Positions 19,108 through 29,164 are shown, counted from the stretch's first letter. The stretch is DNA of 64,000 nucleotides from a virus (IMGVR_UViG_3300030101_002380:1-64000), one strand, 5' to 3'. Program-made: numbers and translations. Notes: generated by a model from the sequence alone, not told the origin.

Positions 19108-22100
19108 TTAAGGACATGTTGTATGTCCTGACCAGTATGGTGTAGTTGTGCTATATTTAGCAACTGTAGCACCCGTAGTTCCTGGTCCAGAAGCATACCA
19201 TCTTCCATTAACTAATTCATATTCACTTTGTACATTTACAGCAGCAGAAAGTGTAGTATAAGCTCTCTGTGTAGCGTCAAACTCTACTCCTGATACATTA
19301 TATATATTTCCTAAATTACTTGCTGTCTTAGCTGCAGTACATGCATCATTTGCAGATGTTGAATGACCAGCATAAGTTTTTGTTGCACCCATTCTTTGTG
19401 CACCCAATGAAATAGGTTCACCAGCAGATCCTGAAGGAGCTAATCCAAACATACCTCTAAAGTATGTTGTAATAATACTATTAGTACTACTTGAAAAATC
19501 AGTTCCATTCTCCATATATGCATGCACTGCTAAAGCATAGTTTAAACCTCCTGTATCTTTTAGTCCTACCATTGTATTACCTGCGCCATTAGTTGTTACA
19601 CTATATGGAATATTTACTGGTGCAGTTCCTGCTAATAAATATGCTGATAAATCTAAACCTGCTACACCTACGTATGCTTTAAATCTTTCCAAACCTAATG
19701 CTGTCCCATTATATTCTTGTGTAGTTAATAATGTTGCACCTTGCAATGCTCCATAAGCTTGTTGTGCAACAGATGCTGTTGCTCCTGTTATATCAGAAGT
19801 TATAGTAGCTACTACTTGAGATACTGTAAATGGAATAGATCCTGTTATCCATGGGAAGTTACTTTGTGCTTGACAATTTTGTCCCCATAAACTTGTTGGA
19901 GCTGCTGATGATGTAATATCAATAATAGCATCATAATCTTCTTGATATTGAGCTGCACCCGATCCACTATTTGTAGTAGGCTGACTACCCCAGGCAGCAA
20001 CTGTAGCTGCTCCATATGTTCCATTTGCACTCACTTGATTAACAAATGAAATTACTTTAATATCTGGTGGAAATTCAGCATTTGCTCCTGCCCAGTATGT
20101 TGGAAGTGTATTACCATTTTCCATAATGTCTGTATACCAAGTACCACTACTCGGTACAGTTATAGCTGCTCCATATGATCCTGCACTATTAAATGTACCT
20201 ATATTCTCTACACATCCTTTAACATGCTTTAAATAATCTCCTGATTCACTTCCATTAACAGCTACATAATAAAAATTAGGTTTTTTTGCATTACTAAAAT
20301 TATTTCTAATAGTATTAAATGATTCTTTAATCTTTCTTGCATCATCAATATTAATAGAGTTTTCATCAAAGAAAATAATAACATCTGAAGTAGTATACTT
20401 AATTTCTCTAGCTGGTAAAATAGGAATAAACTTAGTACCTATTGAAGTACCACAGTCATTTGTAAGTGTAACAACAAAACTATCAGAAGACATTGTTGTA
20501 CTATCTTGTGTATATTCATATATTGCTTTTCCTGAAGTAGGTGATCCTGATTTAAATGCTAATGAACCATTTGAAGGTTGTGTTGCTATATTCCACGTAA
20601 ATGTACCGCCACCCTGGGTATATCCTACAGCATCTAATTCAATTTCTATTTTTTCGCTTGTTCTTACATAATAAACAGGTTGCTTAGAATCTATATACAA
20701 ACCATCACATGTACAAGAGAATACAACTTGAATTACTTTATGAGATGCTGTATCAATTGATGCATAAATAAAATATAATTGTCCATTAGGATTTGTTAGT
20801 GTTCCTAAATATTTCCAACCACTTTCTAAATTACTTCTTACAATACCTGTTGGTGCAAGAGGTGATCCCGTTAATCCTGTAATAGTTAATGGAGTAGTAG
20901 TTAATTCGTCATTGATAAATTCACCATTATGCACCCAACCTGTTGTACCTGTTGTAGATGCTTGAGTTATTAAAGGTTGATTTATATTATCAAAACCTGC
21001 TTTCCATTCTGTTTCAGTTGCTCCATCATTATATGTAGCAATAGTAACTGTTTCTGCACCTGCTTGTAAATCATCAGTAGTCATTTTCCAATTAGGGCTT
21101 GCAGATGTATAAACCTTTGTAGAACACACAGGTGATGTAGTTGATACTAACTGCATAGGGCATTCTGTTTTTCTTGTGCTGCCTTCTTGAGTTATTACAC
21201 TTCTTACTTGATATTGTGTGTTAGAATTTAAATTAGTAAAAGATCCAGTTATTGTTGTTCCATGCCAAGTATTAGATCTTGAGTTTACTAAAGTACCTGT
21301 TCTAGTTAAAAGTTCAACTGTAACTATATATCCTTTATTAGCTGGTAATGATGCTGATACTGTAAACGGTATTGTATCTGCAGATACTGTGCCTATTACA
21401 ACAGCACCACATGATAATTCATTTTCTATTGTAAAATTTTGTATCTCTTGGCATGTAGTATCTCCATCAGATGTGCAAAAATCAACACGTACTGAATAGT
21501 TACTACCTAAATCTAAATTACCCATTCCTTGAGTAGACAATGAATAAGCTTTATTATTTTGATAATATGATAGATCTATAAATTTAGTAATTGTATTTAA
21601 TGAAGAATCAGTTATAGTTATTTTTGTACCTCTAGAATTACATTCTGAAAATGTTGCTGGCATAGAAGTTCCTTGAAAATCAAAAACTAATGACTTTACT
21701 GAACCTCCACTATCTTTATTAACAGAACCTTTTACATCATATGTAACATCTGAGCATGATGGTTTTCCAACTGTTTCTGTTAAATTCTCTACTGCATTTC
21801 TTGTGTCATTCATTGTTATCCACAAGTTCTGGAATGACTGAGCCATATTTTTTGGAGTTGTATTCCAACCTCTTATTCCAGCCATAACGCCTGTTCCACT
21901 TAATACTTTTCTTTGTGAGTATGCAGGTGTATATGCTAATGCAGTTGTTAATTCATTTGCCGTACCTAATGCTCTTGTTTGTGCTCCATAAGTTTCATCT
22001 AATGCTACAACAACTGTATCTATTCTTTGTGGTCTATTATTTCCTGTTGAATTAGGTGCAATAACACTTACTGGTGGTGGAGGAGTATCATCACAGCAAT

Positions 22101-22653
22101 TTTGTTCTATATATGTTACTCTTGCATCAATATTATTAATTTGTGTTTGTAATAATGAAATGGCTGATGTGTTGTAACAAATTCTTTCAGCTAAGAAAGT
22201 AGCATAACCTTTTCCTGTTGTAACATCAAATAGAGGTAAACTTACTACAGGACTTTGACTATTCATATACAATTGTGCTGCTTTCCTTAAACATTCAGGA
22301 ATAGGCATTTCACAATCACATGGTCCCAAATTAGGTGATCTAGGATCACTATGTGTTCCTCCATCATCACAACATTTACAAACTTTATCAATTATATTAT
22401 TTAAAAGAGCTTGTATTGTATTAGCTTGACCATACTGTTCTACTAAACAAAGTTGATTAACAGTACTAATATCTATTACACCAGACTGCTCACAACATTC
22501 TACAAGTGAATCACAAAATTTTGCAACTACATCACTTACTGTATCTCCCTCACATACGTTTACACATGTTAGATCTGGACCTTGCCAAACAACACAATTA
22601 GATGATATGTTGTCTGTACATCCGTTATTATTATTAGATTTATTAGGTATCAT
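19108..22653 (-). CDS. Large tail-appendage/receptor-binding candidate with FN3-like domains
   Basis: The 1181-residue protein starts with a Cys-rich attachment region (NGCTDNISSNCVVWQGPDL...CVNVCEGDTVSDVVAKFCDSLVECCEQ) that looks like a particle-docking domain. Beta-rich segments follow, including an FN3-like repeat near 415-515 (GYIVTVELLTRTGTLV ... NLNSNTQYQVRSVI). A segment near 755-830 (VIIFFDENSINIDDARKIK) has a weak vWA-like look but lacks a clean DxSxS motif. The C-terminal third is Gly/Ser/Thr/Ala-rich and of low similarity to anything I know, typical of receptor-binding tips. It is probably a host-recognition fibre. A candidate promoter word lies 43 bases before its start. Confidence 0.65.
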   Translation of the reverse strand: MIPNKSNNNNGCTDNISSNCVVWQGPDLTCVNVCEGDTVSDVVAKFCDSLVECCEQSGVIDISTVNQLCLVEQYGQANTIQALLNNIIDKVCKCCDDGGTHSDPRSPNLGPCDCEMPIPECLRKAAQLYMNSQSPVVSLPLFDVTTGKGYATFLAERICYNTSAISLLQTQINNIDARVTYIEQNCCDDTPPPPVSVIAPNSTGNNRPQRIDTVVVALDETYGAQTRALGTANELTTALAYTPAYSQRKVLSGTGVMAGIRGWNTTPKNMAQSFQNLWITMNDTRNAVENLTETVGKPSCSDVTYDVKGSVNKDSGGSVKSLVFDFQGTSMPATFSECNSRGTKITITDSSLNTITKFIDLSYYQNNKAYSLSTQGMGNLDLGSNYSVRVDFCTSDGDTTCQEIQNFTIENELSCGAVVIGTVSADTIPFTVSASLPANKGYIVTVELLTRTGTLVNSRSNTWHGTTITGSFTNLNSNTQYQVRSVITQEGSTRKTECPMQLVSTTSPVCSTKVYTSASPNWKMTTDDLQAGAETVTIATYNDGATETEWKAGFDNINQPLITQASTTGTTGWVHNGEFINDELTTTPLTITGLTGSPLAPTGIVRSNLESGWKYLGTLTNPNGQLYFIYASIDTASHKVIQVVFSCTCDGLYIDSKQPVYYVRTSEKIEIELDAVGYTQGGGTFTWNIATQPSNGSLAFKSGSPTSGKAIYEYTQDSTTMSSDSFVVTLTNDCGTSIGTKFIPILPAREIKYTTSDVIIFFDENSINIDDARKIKESFNTIRNNFSNAKKPNFYYVAVNGSESGDYLKHVKGCVENIGTFNSAGSYGAAITVPSSGTWYTDIMENGNTLPTYWAGANAEFPPDIKVISFVNQVSANGTYGAATVAAWGSQPTTNSGSGAAQYQEDYDAIIDITSSAAPTSLWGQNCQAQSNFPWITGSIPFTVSQVVATITSDITGATASVAQQAYGALQGATLLTTQEYNGTALGLERFKAYVGVAGLDLSAYLLAGTAPVNIPYSVTTNGAGNTMVGLKDTGGLNYALAVHAYMENGTDFSSSTNSIITTYFRGMFGLAPSGSAGEPISLGAQRMGATKTYAGHSTSANDACTAAKTASNLGNIYNVSGVEFDATQRAYTTLSAAVNVQSEYELVNGRWYASGPGTTGATVAKYSTTTPYWSGHTTCP

Positions 22654-22695
22654 AAATATATTTTTTGTAGCTGCAAATTATTACATGTATACATT

Positions 22696-22704
22696 ATAAT
22701 ATAC
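22696..22704 (-). promoter_or_regulatory. Candidate late promoter word GTATATTAT (site 2)
   Basis: The minus strand reads AATTATGTATATTATAATG, 43 bases upstream of the ATG at 22,653 and in the gap after the upstream gene's stop at 22,747. It is one of six intergenic copies. Confidence 0.45.
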
Positions 22705-22746
22705 ATAATTTTTCATTAACAACCAAGTTGTATGTTATTATATTAA

Positions 22747-23355
22747 CTAAGCACATTGTGTATTAGTTGTACAAATTTCTTTTGTTTTTTCTGGTGTTAC
22801 AGTTATATCTATTCTCTGTTGAGAACATAGTCCTGTAGTAACAAAACAATGACAAAGGTCTAATACATGTTTTGTTACCGCACTTCCATTTGTAAATTGA
22901 TATTTAAAAAAACCATTTGAATCTGTTACACCAACATCTTTCCCATCCACATAAATAGTGTAACATGATACAGCATTACCCAAATCATCTTTTACATATA
23001 TAGATATACACTCATTATCTAAATTAACACCATCTTGAACACACTTTTCATTAAACTGACCACATCCTGCTATAAGCCATGATGGCTGTGGTGAATCACC
23101 AAAGTTCCACTTATAAGTTGAATCTGTAGTCTGATCTTTATATGCTTTTGTTTCTACTGGAATCTTTTGATCATCCCAATCACAAACTTCCTTTTTTATT
23201 TCTAAAGTTTGTAGTTTATCTAAAGGGCAACATGATGTTAAACCATATCTTTTTGATATCATATCCTTGTAAAAAAGATTTGCAAACTCTTGTTCAACAT
23301 TTATCTTTTTTATAATTTCTTCTTCTGTTTTAGTAGTACAAGGCATATTGCTCAT
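22747..23355 (-). CDS. Putative appendage/virion protein with carboxypeptidase-regulatory-like fold
   Basis: This is about 202 residues from the ATG at 23,355 (MSNMPCTTKTEEEIIKK), chosen because it clears the upstream stop at 23,364; an in-frame ATG at 23,373 would overlap it. The N-terminal part is helical with a CCPLDK motif. The C-terminal part (CISIYVKDDLGNAVSCYTIYVDGKDVGVTDSNGFFKYQF, about 125-163) resembles the small beta-sandwich found in carboxypeptidase-regulatory or Big-type domains that decorate phage surfaces. Cysteines are frequent. It lies in the appendage cluster upstream of the 1181-residue protein and is probably an adaptor or fibre-attachment protein. Confidence 0.6.
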   Translation of the reverse strand: MSNMPCTTKTEEEIIKKINVEQEFANLFYKDMISKRYGLTSCCPLDKLQTLEIKKEVCDWDDQKIPVETKAYKDQTTDSTYKWNFGDSPQPSWLIAGCGQFNEKCVQDGVNLDNECISIYVKDDLGNAVSCYTIYVDGKDVGVTDSNGFFKYQFTNGSAVTKHVLDLCHCFVTTGLCSQQRIDITVTPEKTKEICTTNTQCA

Positions 23356-23363
23356 TTTATATT

Positions 23364-23942
23364 TTAACAACAAACATCACAAGTTATTTTCTTTAATTTA
23401 GCTTTTGCAAAATTATAAAGCTCTAAACCTTCATTTGGACTTTGACAATATTCTACTTTTGCTACGGCAGCATCAATAAGAGTTCTTATATATTTCATCT
23501 CTGCCATAACTTGTTGAAATTCTGATGATGGTTGACAAGGTTGTACATCTAACTCACATAACTTTTTATAGTAGGTTGTAAGTATCTCTGTAACTCTAAG
23601 ATGATTGTATTCTACATGAACTTTATCATTTGGAGAAACACTATATTTTATAATATATATACCATCTTTTATAGCTGCTCTAGATGATGAACAACTTGTA
23701 GTTTGTAAACCTAATGAACATGCAGTTAAATTTAATCTACCAAAAGTTTCCCAGTTACCATCAGAATCTTTTACTACTGTAGTCTTTATTAATCTAGGAG
23801 AATTAAAACCAGGACAAGTTATTAATAACTCAGGGCAATCTACCCCAAGATCCTCATTATAATCACTTGTATCTACTATAGGTAATATCTCACAGTTTGA
23901 ACTTTGAGGTATATCTAGACTTAAAATATGTTTACCAGCCAT
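23364..23942 (-). CDS. Virion/appendage protein of unknown function
   Basis: The 192-residue protein begins MAGKHILSLDIPQSSNCEILPIVDTS. The N-terminal half looks beta-rich (LLITCPGFNSPRLIKTTVVKDSDGNWETFG) and the C-terminal half helical (EFQQVMAEMKYIRTLIDAAVAKVEYC), ending in a DVCC tail. The combination of a beta head and a helical coil is common among small tail-attachment proteins. The next gene begins nine bases after its stop. I recognise no family. The pairing with the downstream Cys-rich gene suggests both belong to the same appendage. Confidence 0.6.
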   Translation of the reverse strand: MAGKHILSLDIPQSSNCEILPIVDTSDYNEDLGVDCPELLITCPGFNSPRLIKTTVVKDSDGNWETFGRLNLTACSLGLQTTSCSSSRAAIKDGIYIIKYSVSPNDKVHVEYNHLRVTEILTTYYKKLCELDVQPCQPSSEFQQVMAEMKYIRTLIDAAVAKVEYCQSPNEGLELYNFAKAKLKKITCDVCC

Positions 23943-23976
23943 AAAAAATTGTTTTATATATATACACTATTCACTA

Positions 23977-23985
23977 ATAATATAC
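23977..23985 (-). promoter_or_regulatory. Candidate late promoter word GTATATTAT (site 3)
   Basis: The minus strand reads AAATTTGTATATTATTAGTG, 35 bases upstream of the ATG at 23,942 and just after a terminator on the same strand, a logical place for a new transcript to begin. Confidence 0.5.
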
Positions 23986-24008
23986 AAATTTTACTTGATT
24001 AAAAGAAA

Positions 24009-24040
24009 TAAAAAAGGGGTAGAATTTAATCCACCCCTCT
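24009..24040 (-). terminator. Rho-independent terminator after the 469-residue virion gene
   Basis: The minus strand carries AGGGGT, a 12-base loop, ACCCCT and a run of five or more T. It lies 30-60 bases beyond the stop at 24,068. The strong GC stem and U tract make this the clearest minus-strand terminator in the window. Confidence 0.75.
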
Positions 24041-24067
24041 TCTAATTAATATATATAGTGTTATTTC

Positions 24068-25477
24068 TTAGAAATCACCACCCTTATCTTCAAGTTCTTG
24101 AAAAGTTGAGACAATTCCATCACCAGCTAAAGTAGTTACCTCACATGCAGTTGCTAATTGTTCCCAAAGCTTGTTTAAAGGCCCGATAACAGTTAAAGCA
24201 TCAGCATCATGTTTAACATAAATCTTATAGTGATACTGATCATTATCAAATATACCATTAGGATTGTTAAACCTTGGAATATTGTGTAACAAGTGATATA
24301 CTCTAAATTCACCTTTACAGTCATTATTAGTATTATCTCTTCCTAATTCAGTAACAATACTTGACATACCTTCTTGCTCTCTAAATCTAGAAGAATCTCT
24401 TAGACCTTGATTGTAAGGAGATTGTCTGTAGTTTTCAGTTAATAGAATATCATTAATTGCAGTGTCAGAAGAAGTAGTTCTTTGTTTGAAATCAGTAGTT
24501 GTTTCAATAACAAATCCTTGACATGCTACGCATGGTACTCCAGCTTCATCTTGTAAATCAGCAGATACTTTAAGACCTCCCAATAAATAGAAATCTCTTG
24601 TATCAAATGAACAAGAAGTAAATTGAGTTTGTAACTCACAGCTAGTCTTTAATGTAATAATAACTTTATAAGTATCATCAGCTTGCCATGTACCATCATG
24701 AGTAGTAAGTGCAGTAGTTAAATCACTAATACCTAGTGCACCACCTGCATAAATAGCATTCTCTTCAGCCTTAATTACATCTGCATAAGCACCACCACTT
24801 TTACTAAGTTGTAGTGTAGCAGTACCAAACTGAGATAAAATTGGATCATTGTTAAACTGATCTCTAAAGTTAATAGCTACAATAGATGGAGCAATACCTC
24901 CGTGTGTAGCATCTTGTGTTACACAACACATGTCAACACCATTAGCAGGTAATGTTAATGCACCTGTACCATCTTGAGCATTTGTAGCTGCCATTGGTAA
25001 AGATCCAGATAAAGAACCATATGCATTGTGATTTAACAATCTTAATGCAGCAGTACCTTTAATATCTACTCTCAAGATAGGATCAGATCCACATGGGAAA
25101 CAAGAAAAATTTTCAGCAGTAGGCTTAATTTCTATTACTGCTGTTCCAGCTGTTTCATCTTTTTCCTTAGTAATCCACATATTAGAGACAAACTTAGGTT
25201 TAATAAGTTTTGATTTTGAGCTTTCTTTATAACCTCCATGTCCAGGATTATTACCAATCCTATCATTAGGTTGAAAAGCAGCTTGTGCTATATAGAATCC
25301 AGCTGTCTGACCAGGTATTTGTGAAAGTGGTATAATATCATACTTACCATCTACAATAGCCCAATCACCTACATTAGTTAATGAAGCAGAAGTGTTTTGA
25401 ACATTACCTGCTCCTGTTGGCTTTATGAGATCCTTTGCATAAAAGGACTTACAAAAAGCGTGATTAAAATGTGCCAT
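24068..25477 (-). CDS. Abundant-looking virion structural protein, family not recognised
   Basis: The 469-residue protein begins MAHFNHAFCKSFYAKDLIKPTGAGN. It is rich in Ala, Thr, Gly and Asp and lacks catalytic motifs. Conserved-looking words include DVGDWAIVDG-like text near 35 and FQPNDRIGNNPGHGG near 70. A solo candidate promoter 75 bases upstream and a strong terminator downstream suggest it is transcribed as its own unit, as expected for a protein needed in many copies. Its position between the connector and the appendage genes fits a tail or head-surface protein. I cannot decide between tail-tube-like, fibre or decoration roles. Confidence 0.6.
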   Translation of the reverse strand: MAHFNHAFCKSFYAKDLIKPTGAGNVQNTSASLTNVGDWAIVDGKYDIIPLSQIPGQTAGFYIAQAAFQPNDRIGNNPGHGGYKESSKSKLIKPKFVSNMWITKEKDETAGTAVIEIKPTAENFSCFPCGSDPILRVDIKGTAALRLLNHNAYGSLSGSLPMAATNAQDGTGALTLPANGVDMCCVTQDATHGGIAPSIVAINFRDQFNNDPILSQFGTATLQLSKSGGAYADVIKAEENAIYAGGALGISDLTTALTTHDGTWQADDTYKVIITLKTSCELQTQFTSCSFDTRDFYLLGGLKVSADLQDEAGVPCVACQGFVIETTTDFKQRTTSSDTAINDILLTENYRQSPYNQGLRDSSRFREQEGMSSIVTELGRDNTNNDCKGEFRVYHLLHNIPRFNNPNGIFDNDQYHYKIYVKHDADALTVIGPLNKLWEQLATACEVTTLAGDGIVSTFQELEDKGGDF

Positions 25478-25551
25478 AATTAATAAATTTTTAGCGTTAA
25501 TAAATAAATAAATAATTGTTTACAGTTGTCTCTGGTAGCATAGCTACATAT

Positions 25552-25560
25552 ATAATATAC
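25552..25560 (-). promoter_or_regulatory. Candidate late promoter word GTATATTAT (site 4)
   Basis: The minus strand reads ATTTTGTATATTATATATG, 75 bases upstream of the ATG at 25,477, leaving a leader of roughly 65 bases. An AAGGTATTAA word lies about 18 bases further upstream, and a similar AAGGTTTAAA lies before site 5. Confidence 0.45.
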
Positions 25561-25587
25561 AAAATAATATAATTAATACCTTATATA

Positions 25588-26325
25588 TTAGTTATTTTTT
25601 TCTGCACTAGCAGATCCTCTAACATATTGATTTACATCATTAATGTCACCAGCTATAATTGATACTGCCTCATCAATAATAAGTTCTACAATATCATCTT
25701 TAAATTCTGATTCAATATCAGCTGGAGATACTATAAGTGTATAAGGATCTGTACATCCTTCAAGTTCAATATTTCTTGGTTGTCTATAATATGTCAAAAC
25801 AGGATTAATAATATCAAAATCTCTTTTATATACTCTTATTGTATTTCCTTGAATTGTACAATAAGTTTCTCCCCACTCAAAGTCAGGTCTTTTTAAAGGA
25901 TCTCTCATAATTAAATCAACATTAGCTTCTTCAGCTAAGTATACTGTCATATCTCTACCTCTCTCCATAACACCCAAATGTGTTTTTTCTGTTACTTTAG
26001 GACAACATTCTGTTATTGCTTCAACTGTCATTCTTTTGTACTCAAGATAATTATCAGGAAATAAAGTAGATTGTATATAATCTGGCTGATTTATAAATGT
26101 TAAATTAATCTCTCTCAAAAGGATCTGTAAATCATCTATACGTCTTTTAGACATTTCATCACCTTCCTTATACATATTATTACCATGTAACTGTCTTCTA
26201 CACCATTCAACCTGTGCTTTATTAAAAGCTTCAACAATTTGCCAGCACTCTATATTATCATAGTCATCACTGGCAATCTTGTTAAGCCTTTGTCTAAATT
26301 TTAATTGTAGTGTAGTATTATTCAT
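25588..26325 (-). CDS. Head-tail connector (portal-proximal ring) candidate
   Basis: The 245-residue protein begins MNNTTLQLKFRQRLNKIASDDYDNIECWQIVEAFNKAQVEWCRRQL, a helical opening like the adaptor proteins that bind below phage portals. The middle is beta-rich (DFEWGETYCTIQGNTIRVYKRD) and the end helical (DIVELIIDEAVSIIAGDIND). In crAss-like phages a protein of this type and position forms the first ring under the portal. Two bases separate it from the upstream gene. This assignment rests on position, length and general fold signals rather than a strict motif. Confidence 0.6.
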   Translation of the reverse strand: MNNTTLQLKFRQRLNKIASDDYDNIECWQIVEAFNKAQVEWCRRQLHGNNMYKEGDEMSKRRIDDLQILLREINLTFINQPDYIQSTLFPDNYLEYKRMTVEAITECCPKVTEKTHLGVMERGRDMTVYLAEEANVDLIMRDPLKRPDFEWGETYCTIQGNTIRVYKRDFDIINPVLTYYRQPRNIELEGCTDPYTLIVSPADIESEFKDDIVELIIDEAVSIIAGDINDVNQYVRGSASAEKNN

Positions 26326-26327
26326 AG

Positions 26328-27404
26328 TTACATTTTCCAGTAATATTCAACTTGACTCATAATAGACATCATATGCTCTTCATTCAAAGGATTCTTTAAA
26401 AATTCTAAGCACTGATCAGGAGTCTTACCTAACTTAGTACTTCCTAAATAAATCCAACCATCAGCTTTATTTGAAATAATGCTGTATGAACTTGCATCTT
26501 TAATAACTGCTTTTAGTTTCAAGTCTTCCATTGAAAGTCTTGATGCATCTAAAAATGCTTGTGCAGATCTTCTTTGATTTCTATCATGCCCATCTCCATG
26601 AATAAATGCATCCATGTTTTCATAAATAACATCATTTGCAGTTGAGTTATTATATTGTGAGCTGTTTGCGTCACAAACTTTAGCAACATAGAATAGTTTT
26701 TTATTCTCTGAATCATACATAGATGTCAATGATGCAAGAGCTCTATTTCTTAGTTTAGATAATTCAGTTCTTGTACTTACTGTATCTTCTAGCTTATCTA
26801 AATAAAATTTACATCCTGGTCTACCTTTTGCAGTTCTTAAATTAGGTGCTACAATTGAAAAACCTCCTGCTTCTATTGCATATAATTTTATAAGATCATA
26901 AGGATCTGTTGATGGATCTAAAAATAAAGGTTCATTACCCACTCTAATACTAATCTTTCCCCAAAAGTCATGGTTATCATGCCTTAATAATTTTACTTTG
27001 TTCCAAAACTCTGGATCATTTGGGTCAATTATATTAGCTGCTAGATCTCTTTCTAATACTGCAACAGCCTTTCTAATCTCATTTACTTTTGCCTTTCTCT
27101 TTTGTGGAGAAAGTTTCTTTATTTCAGGCGCAAATTCATTTAATCCTGTAACATATCTTTTAATACCATTCACCTCAAGACATGATAATTCTTCTTCATG
27201 AATAACTCCTTCAAAAAGTGACATACCATAATTTTCTAGACCCATGTTTTCACTGTCTCTATCAAAAAATGTACGTATTGCAATAGATTGATCTTTACCA
27301 CTTTGATACTTTTCAATCATTGTTATTTCAGTAATAGGTTCAACTGCTGGCGTAGGAGTTGTTGTTACTGTTTCTGCTGGTTTTGTATTTTGTGTTTTTG
27401 CCAT
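26328..27404 (-). CDS. Conserved virion protein downstream of the capsid gene
   Basis: The 358-residue protein has a Thr/Pro-rich start (residues 1-30) and then a compact domain with words such as FFDRDSENMGLENYGMSLFEG, LERDLAANIIDPNDPEFW and AYKLY-like helices. The C-terminus (DGWIYLGSTKLGKTPDQCLEFLKNP) resembles a conserved crAss-like virion protein found right after the major capsid gene. There is no catalytic motif. It is read with the connector gene just downstream, two bases away. A role in head completion or as a minor head protein is the most likely inference. Confidence 0.55.
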   Translation of the reverse strand: MAKTQNTKPAETVTTTPTPAVEPITEITMIEKYQSGKDQSIAIRTFFDRDSENMGLENYGMSLFEGVIHEEELSCLEVNGIKRYVTGLNEFAPEIKKLSPQKRKAKVNEIRKAVAVLERDLAANIIDPNDPEFWNKVKLLRHDNHDFWGKISIRVGNEPLFLDPSTDPYDLIKLYAIEAGGFSIVAPNLRTAKGRPGCKFYLDKLEDTVSTRTELSKLRNRALASLTSMYDSENKKLFYVAKVCDANSSQYNNSTANDVIYENMDAFIHGDGHDRNQRRSAQAFLDASRLSMEDLKLKAVIKDASSYSIISNKADGWIYLGSTKLGKTPDQCLEFLKNPLNEEHMMSIMSQVEYYWKM

Positions 27405-27443
27405 TTTAACTATAATTTATTGGTTTAATTTTTTAAAGATATT

Positions 27444-27467
27444 GGGGAGAACCGTTAAGCTCTCCCC
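27444..27467 (-). terminator. Hairpin after the major capsid gene, weak terminator
   Basis: A perfect 7-bp stem GGGGAGA/TCTCCCC with a 10-base loop lies 16 bases beyond the capsid stop at 27,483. The minus-strand sequence after it is AATATCTTTAAAAAATT, poor in U, so it may cause partial termination or protect the capsid mRNA 3' end. Confidence 0.45.
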
Positions 27468-27482
27468 TCTATCAAATGAATA

Positions 27483-29117
27483 TTAGAATGATCCTCCTGT
27501 AATTGGATTCTTCATTACAATTTTCAATACCTTAGTTGGGTCTTTTACCCAAACAGAAGGCATGGTTTGTGTCATCATAACACGGTATCCGTTGAAGTTA
27601 CCTGATGATGCAAATCCTTGAGTTCTTCCCATATAGTCCATAGTACCATTTTGGTAGAACCACTTCAATGCATTATCCCAAGAAAGTTTCAATAAGTGAA
27701 TGTTGTCATTTCCTGACTCAGTGATGTCAAAGATAATAAAGCTGTAAGAGCTTAATGGTCTTCCATCAATAAGTGGGTTTTCAATATCATTAGTATGTAA
27801 GTTATCAAATGCTGGATTTAATACAAATCTTACGTTAGCCAAGAATGGAATAACGTATGAAGTGAATGCATATCCAAAGCCAAGATCCATACCAGATCCA
27901 GTTACAATACCGTTTGCGTCAGCATTAACAACATATTGTGAACCTAATCCTACAGCTTCTTTAGCAATTGCATCATTAACTAATTTCATACCACCAATAC
28001 CTGTTTGAACAATTAATGTTCTTTGTGGGTCTGGTCCTTCTAATTCAACTTTACCTTGGTAGAAGTTATAAAGCTCAGTCTTAAACATATCTAAGCTGAA
28101 AGAAGACTTATTGTAGATTCTCTTGTAAGAGTTATCTAATTGCTTCCAAAGACCTACAGACATTCTAATGTCATCTGGTCCATCTTGTCTTACTCTACCA
28201 CCGTGTCCCCACATTAAGTATGTTTCAATATCACTTGCAATTTTATTCAAGTGAGCTGCCTCTAGATTAGTTAAGAAAGTTCTTGTTAATGAACCATTAT
28301 CAAAAGCTCTCTTTACAAAATCAGCACCCATAATTTCTACCATACTTTCTAATGAAGATACAGATGGATCTACGTCTTGATCAAAAGTTCTCCAGATCTC
28401 AGTAACAGGAATAGAACCGTCAGCATTCATTCCTCCTTTAAGCATTAAGTCTGCTCTTGAAGAAACTGAATAGTGAACGTGTGCTTCAGCTCCTCCTACA
28501 AAGTTGTAGAATTCTCTGAAACCAGTTCCTGTTTCAATATCTGAAAATCTTTCACCGTACTCACCACGTGCAGAACCTTTTCTAAAGAATTTAGTTCCTG
28601 ATGTTAAGTACTTGTCTGCTAGACCTGCTGTATTATCACTGTTAACAAGTTGTACAGTATAAACAAATCCGTCACCTGATGGAAGAATATCTTCTGCAGT
28701 AACGTAAAGTTCTTTACCATTATACTTGTCATAAGTAATAATATCACCATGTCCAAATGCTCTCTTATTTAAGAGAATCTTAAAAGTTTGACCATCTATT
28801 CCTCTGATTACACCGTCAGCGTCTGTAACACCGTCAATTTTACCTAAAGAATAAGGAAGGTCTTGTGCAATAGGAGTTTGCCATTTATACTCACCTCTAG
28901 CATTGTCAACCATAATTGTATTCTGACCACCAAATGAAGCTAACTGATACAAAGGCATTTCTACCTTTTGTGTCATTGCCCATAAATCAACAGGACCCAT
29001 ATCCATAGGTTCTGATGATCCTAACATTGCAGTTAAGTGGTAAGAATCAATATGAGAACTAGCTTTGTAGTTTGTATCTCTAAGGAAAATCCCATTATTT
29101 AAAACTGGAGTTGCCAT
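27483..29117 (-). CDS. Major capsid protein
   Basis: The 544-residue protein matches crAss-like major capsid proteins in length and in words I recognise, especially the C-terminal GSGMDLGFGYAFTSYVIPFLANVRFVLNPAFDN and an N-terminal GPVDLWAMTQKVEMPLYQLASFGG. Such proteins adopt the HK97 fold and build the icosahedral shell. Position also fits: downstream of portal, scaffold-like and decoration genes. GC content and codon choice look slightly higher and more regular than in neighbouring genes, as expected for a heavily expressed gene. The next gene on the strand follows a hairpin. I consider the call secure. Confidence 0.88.
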   Translation of the reverse strand: MATPVLNNGIFLRDTNYKASSHIDSYHLTAMLGSSEPMDMGPVDLWAMTQKVEMPLYQLASFGGQNTIMVDNARGEYKWQTPIAQDLPYSLGKIDGVTDADGVIRGIDGQTFKILLNKRAFGHGDIITYDKYNGKELYVTAEDILPSGDGFVYTVQLVNSDNTAGLADKYLTSGTKFFRKGSARGEYGERFSDIETGTGFREFYNFVGGAEAHVHYSVSSRADLMLKGGMNADGSIPVTEIWRTFDQDVDPSVSSLESMVEIMGADFVKRAFDNGSLTRTFLTNLEAAHLNKIASDIETYLMWGHGGRVRQDGPDDIRMSVGLWKQLDNSYKRIYNKSSFSLDMFKTELYNFYQGKVELEGPDPQRTLIVQTGIGGMKLVNDAIAKEAVGLGSQYVVNADANGIVTGSGMDLGFGYAFTSYVIPFLANVRFVLNPAFDNLHTNDIENPLIDGRPLSSYSFIIFDITESGNDNIHLLKLSWDNALKWFYQNGTMDYMGRTQGFASSGNFNGYRVMMTQTMPSVWVKDPTKVLKIVMKNPITGGSF

Positions 29118-29164
29118 AATTGATTATTTTTAATTTAGTTAATATTAATTTTAAGTTATTTTCT

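Noticed and set aside
21816-21824. Perfect DnaA box TTATCCACA on the + strand
   Set aside because: It lies inside a coding sequence of an appendage gene and one chance copy is expected in a window of this size.
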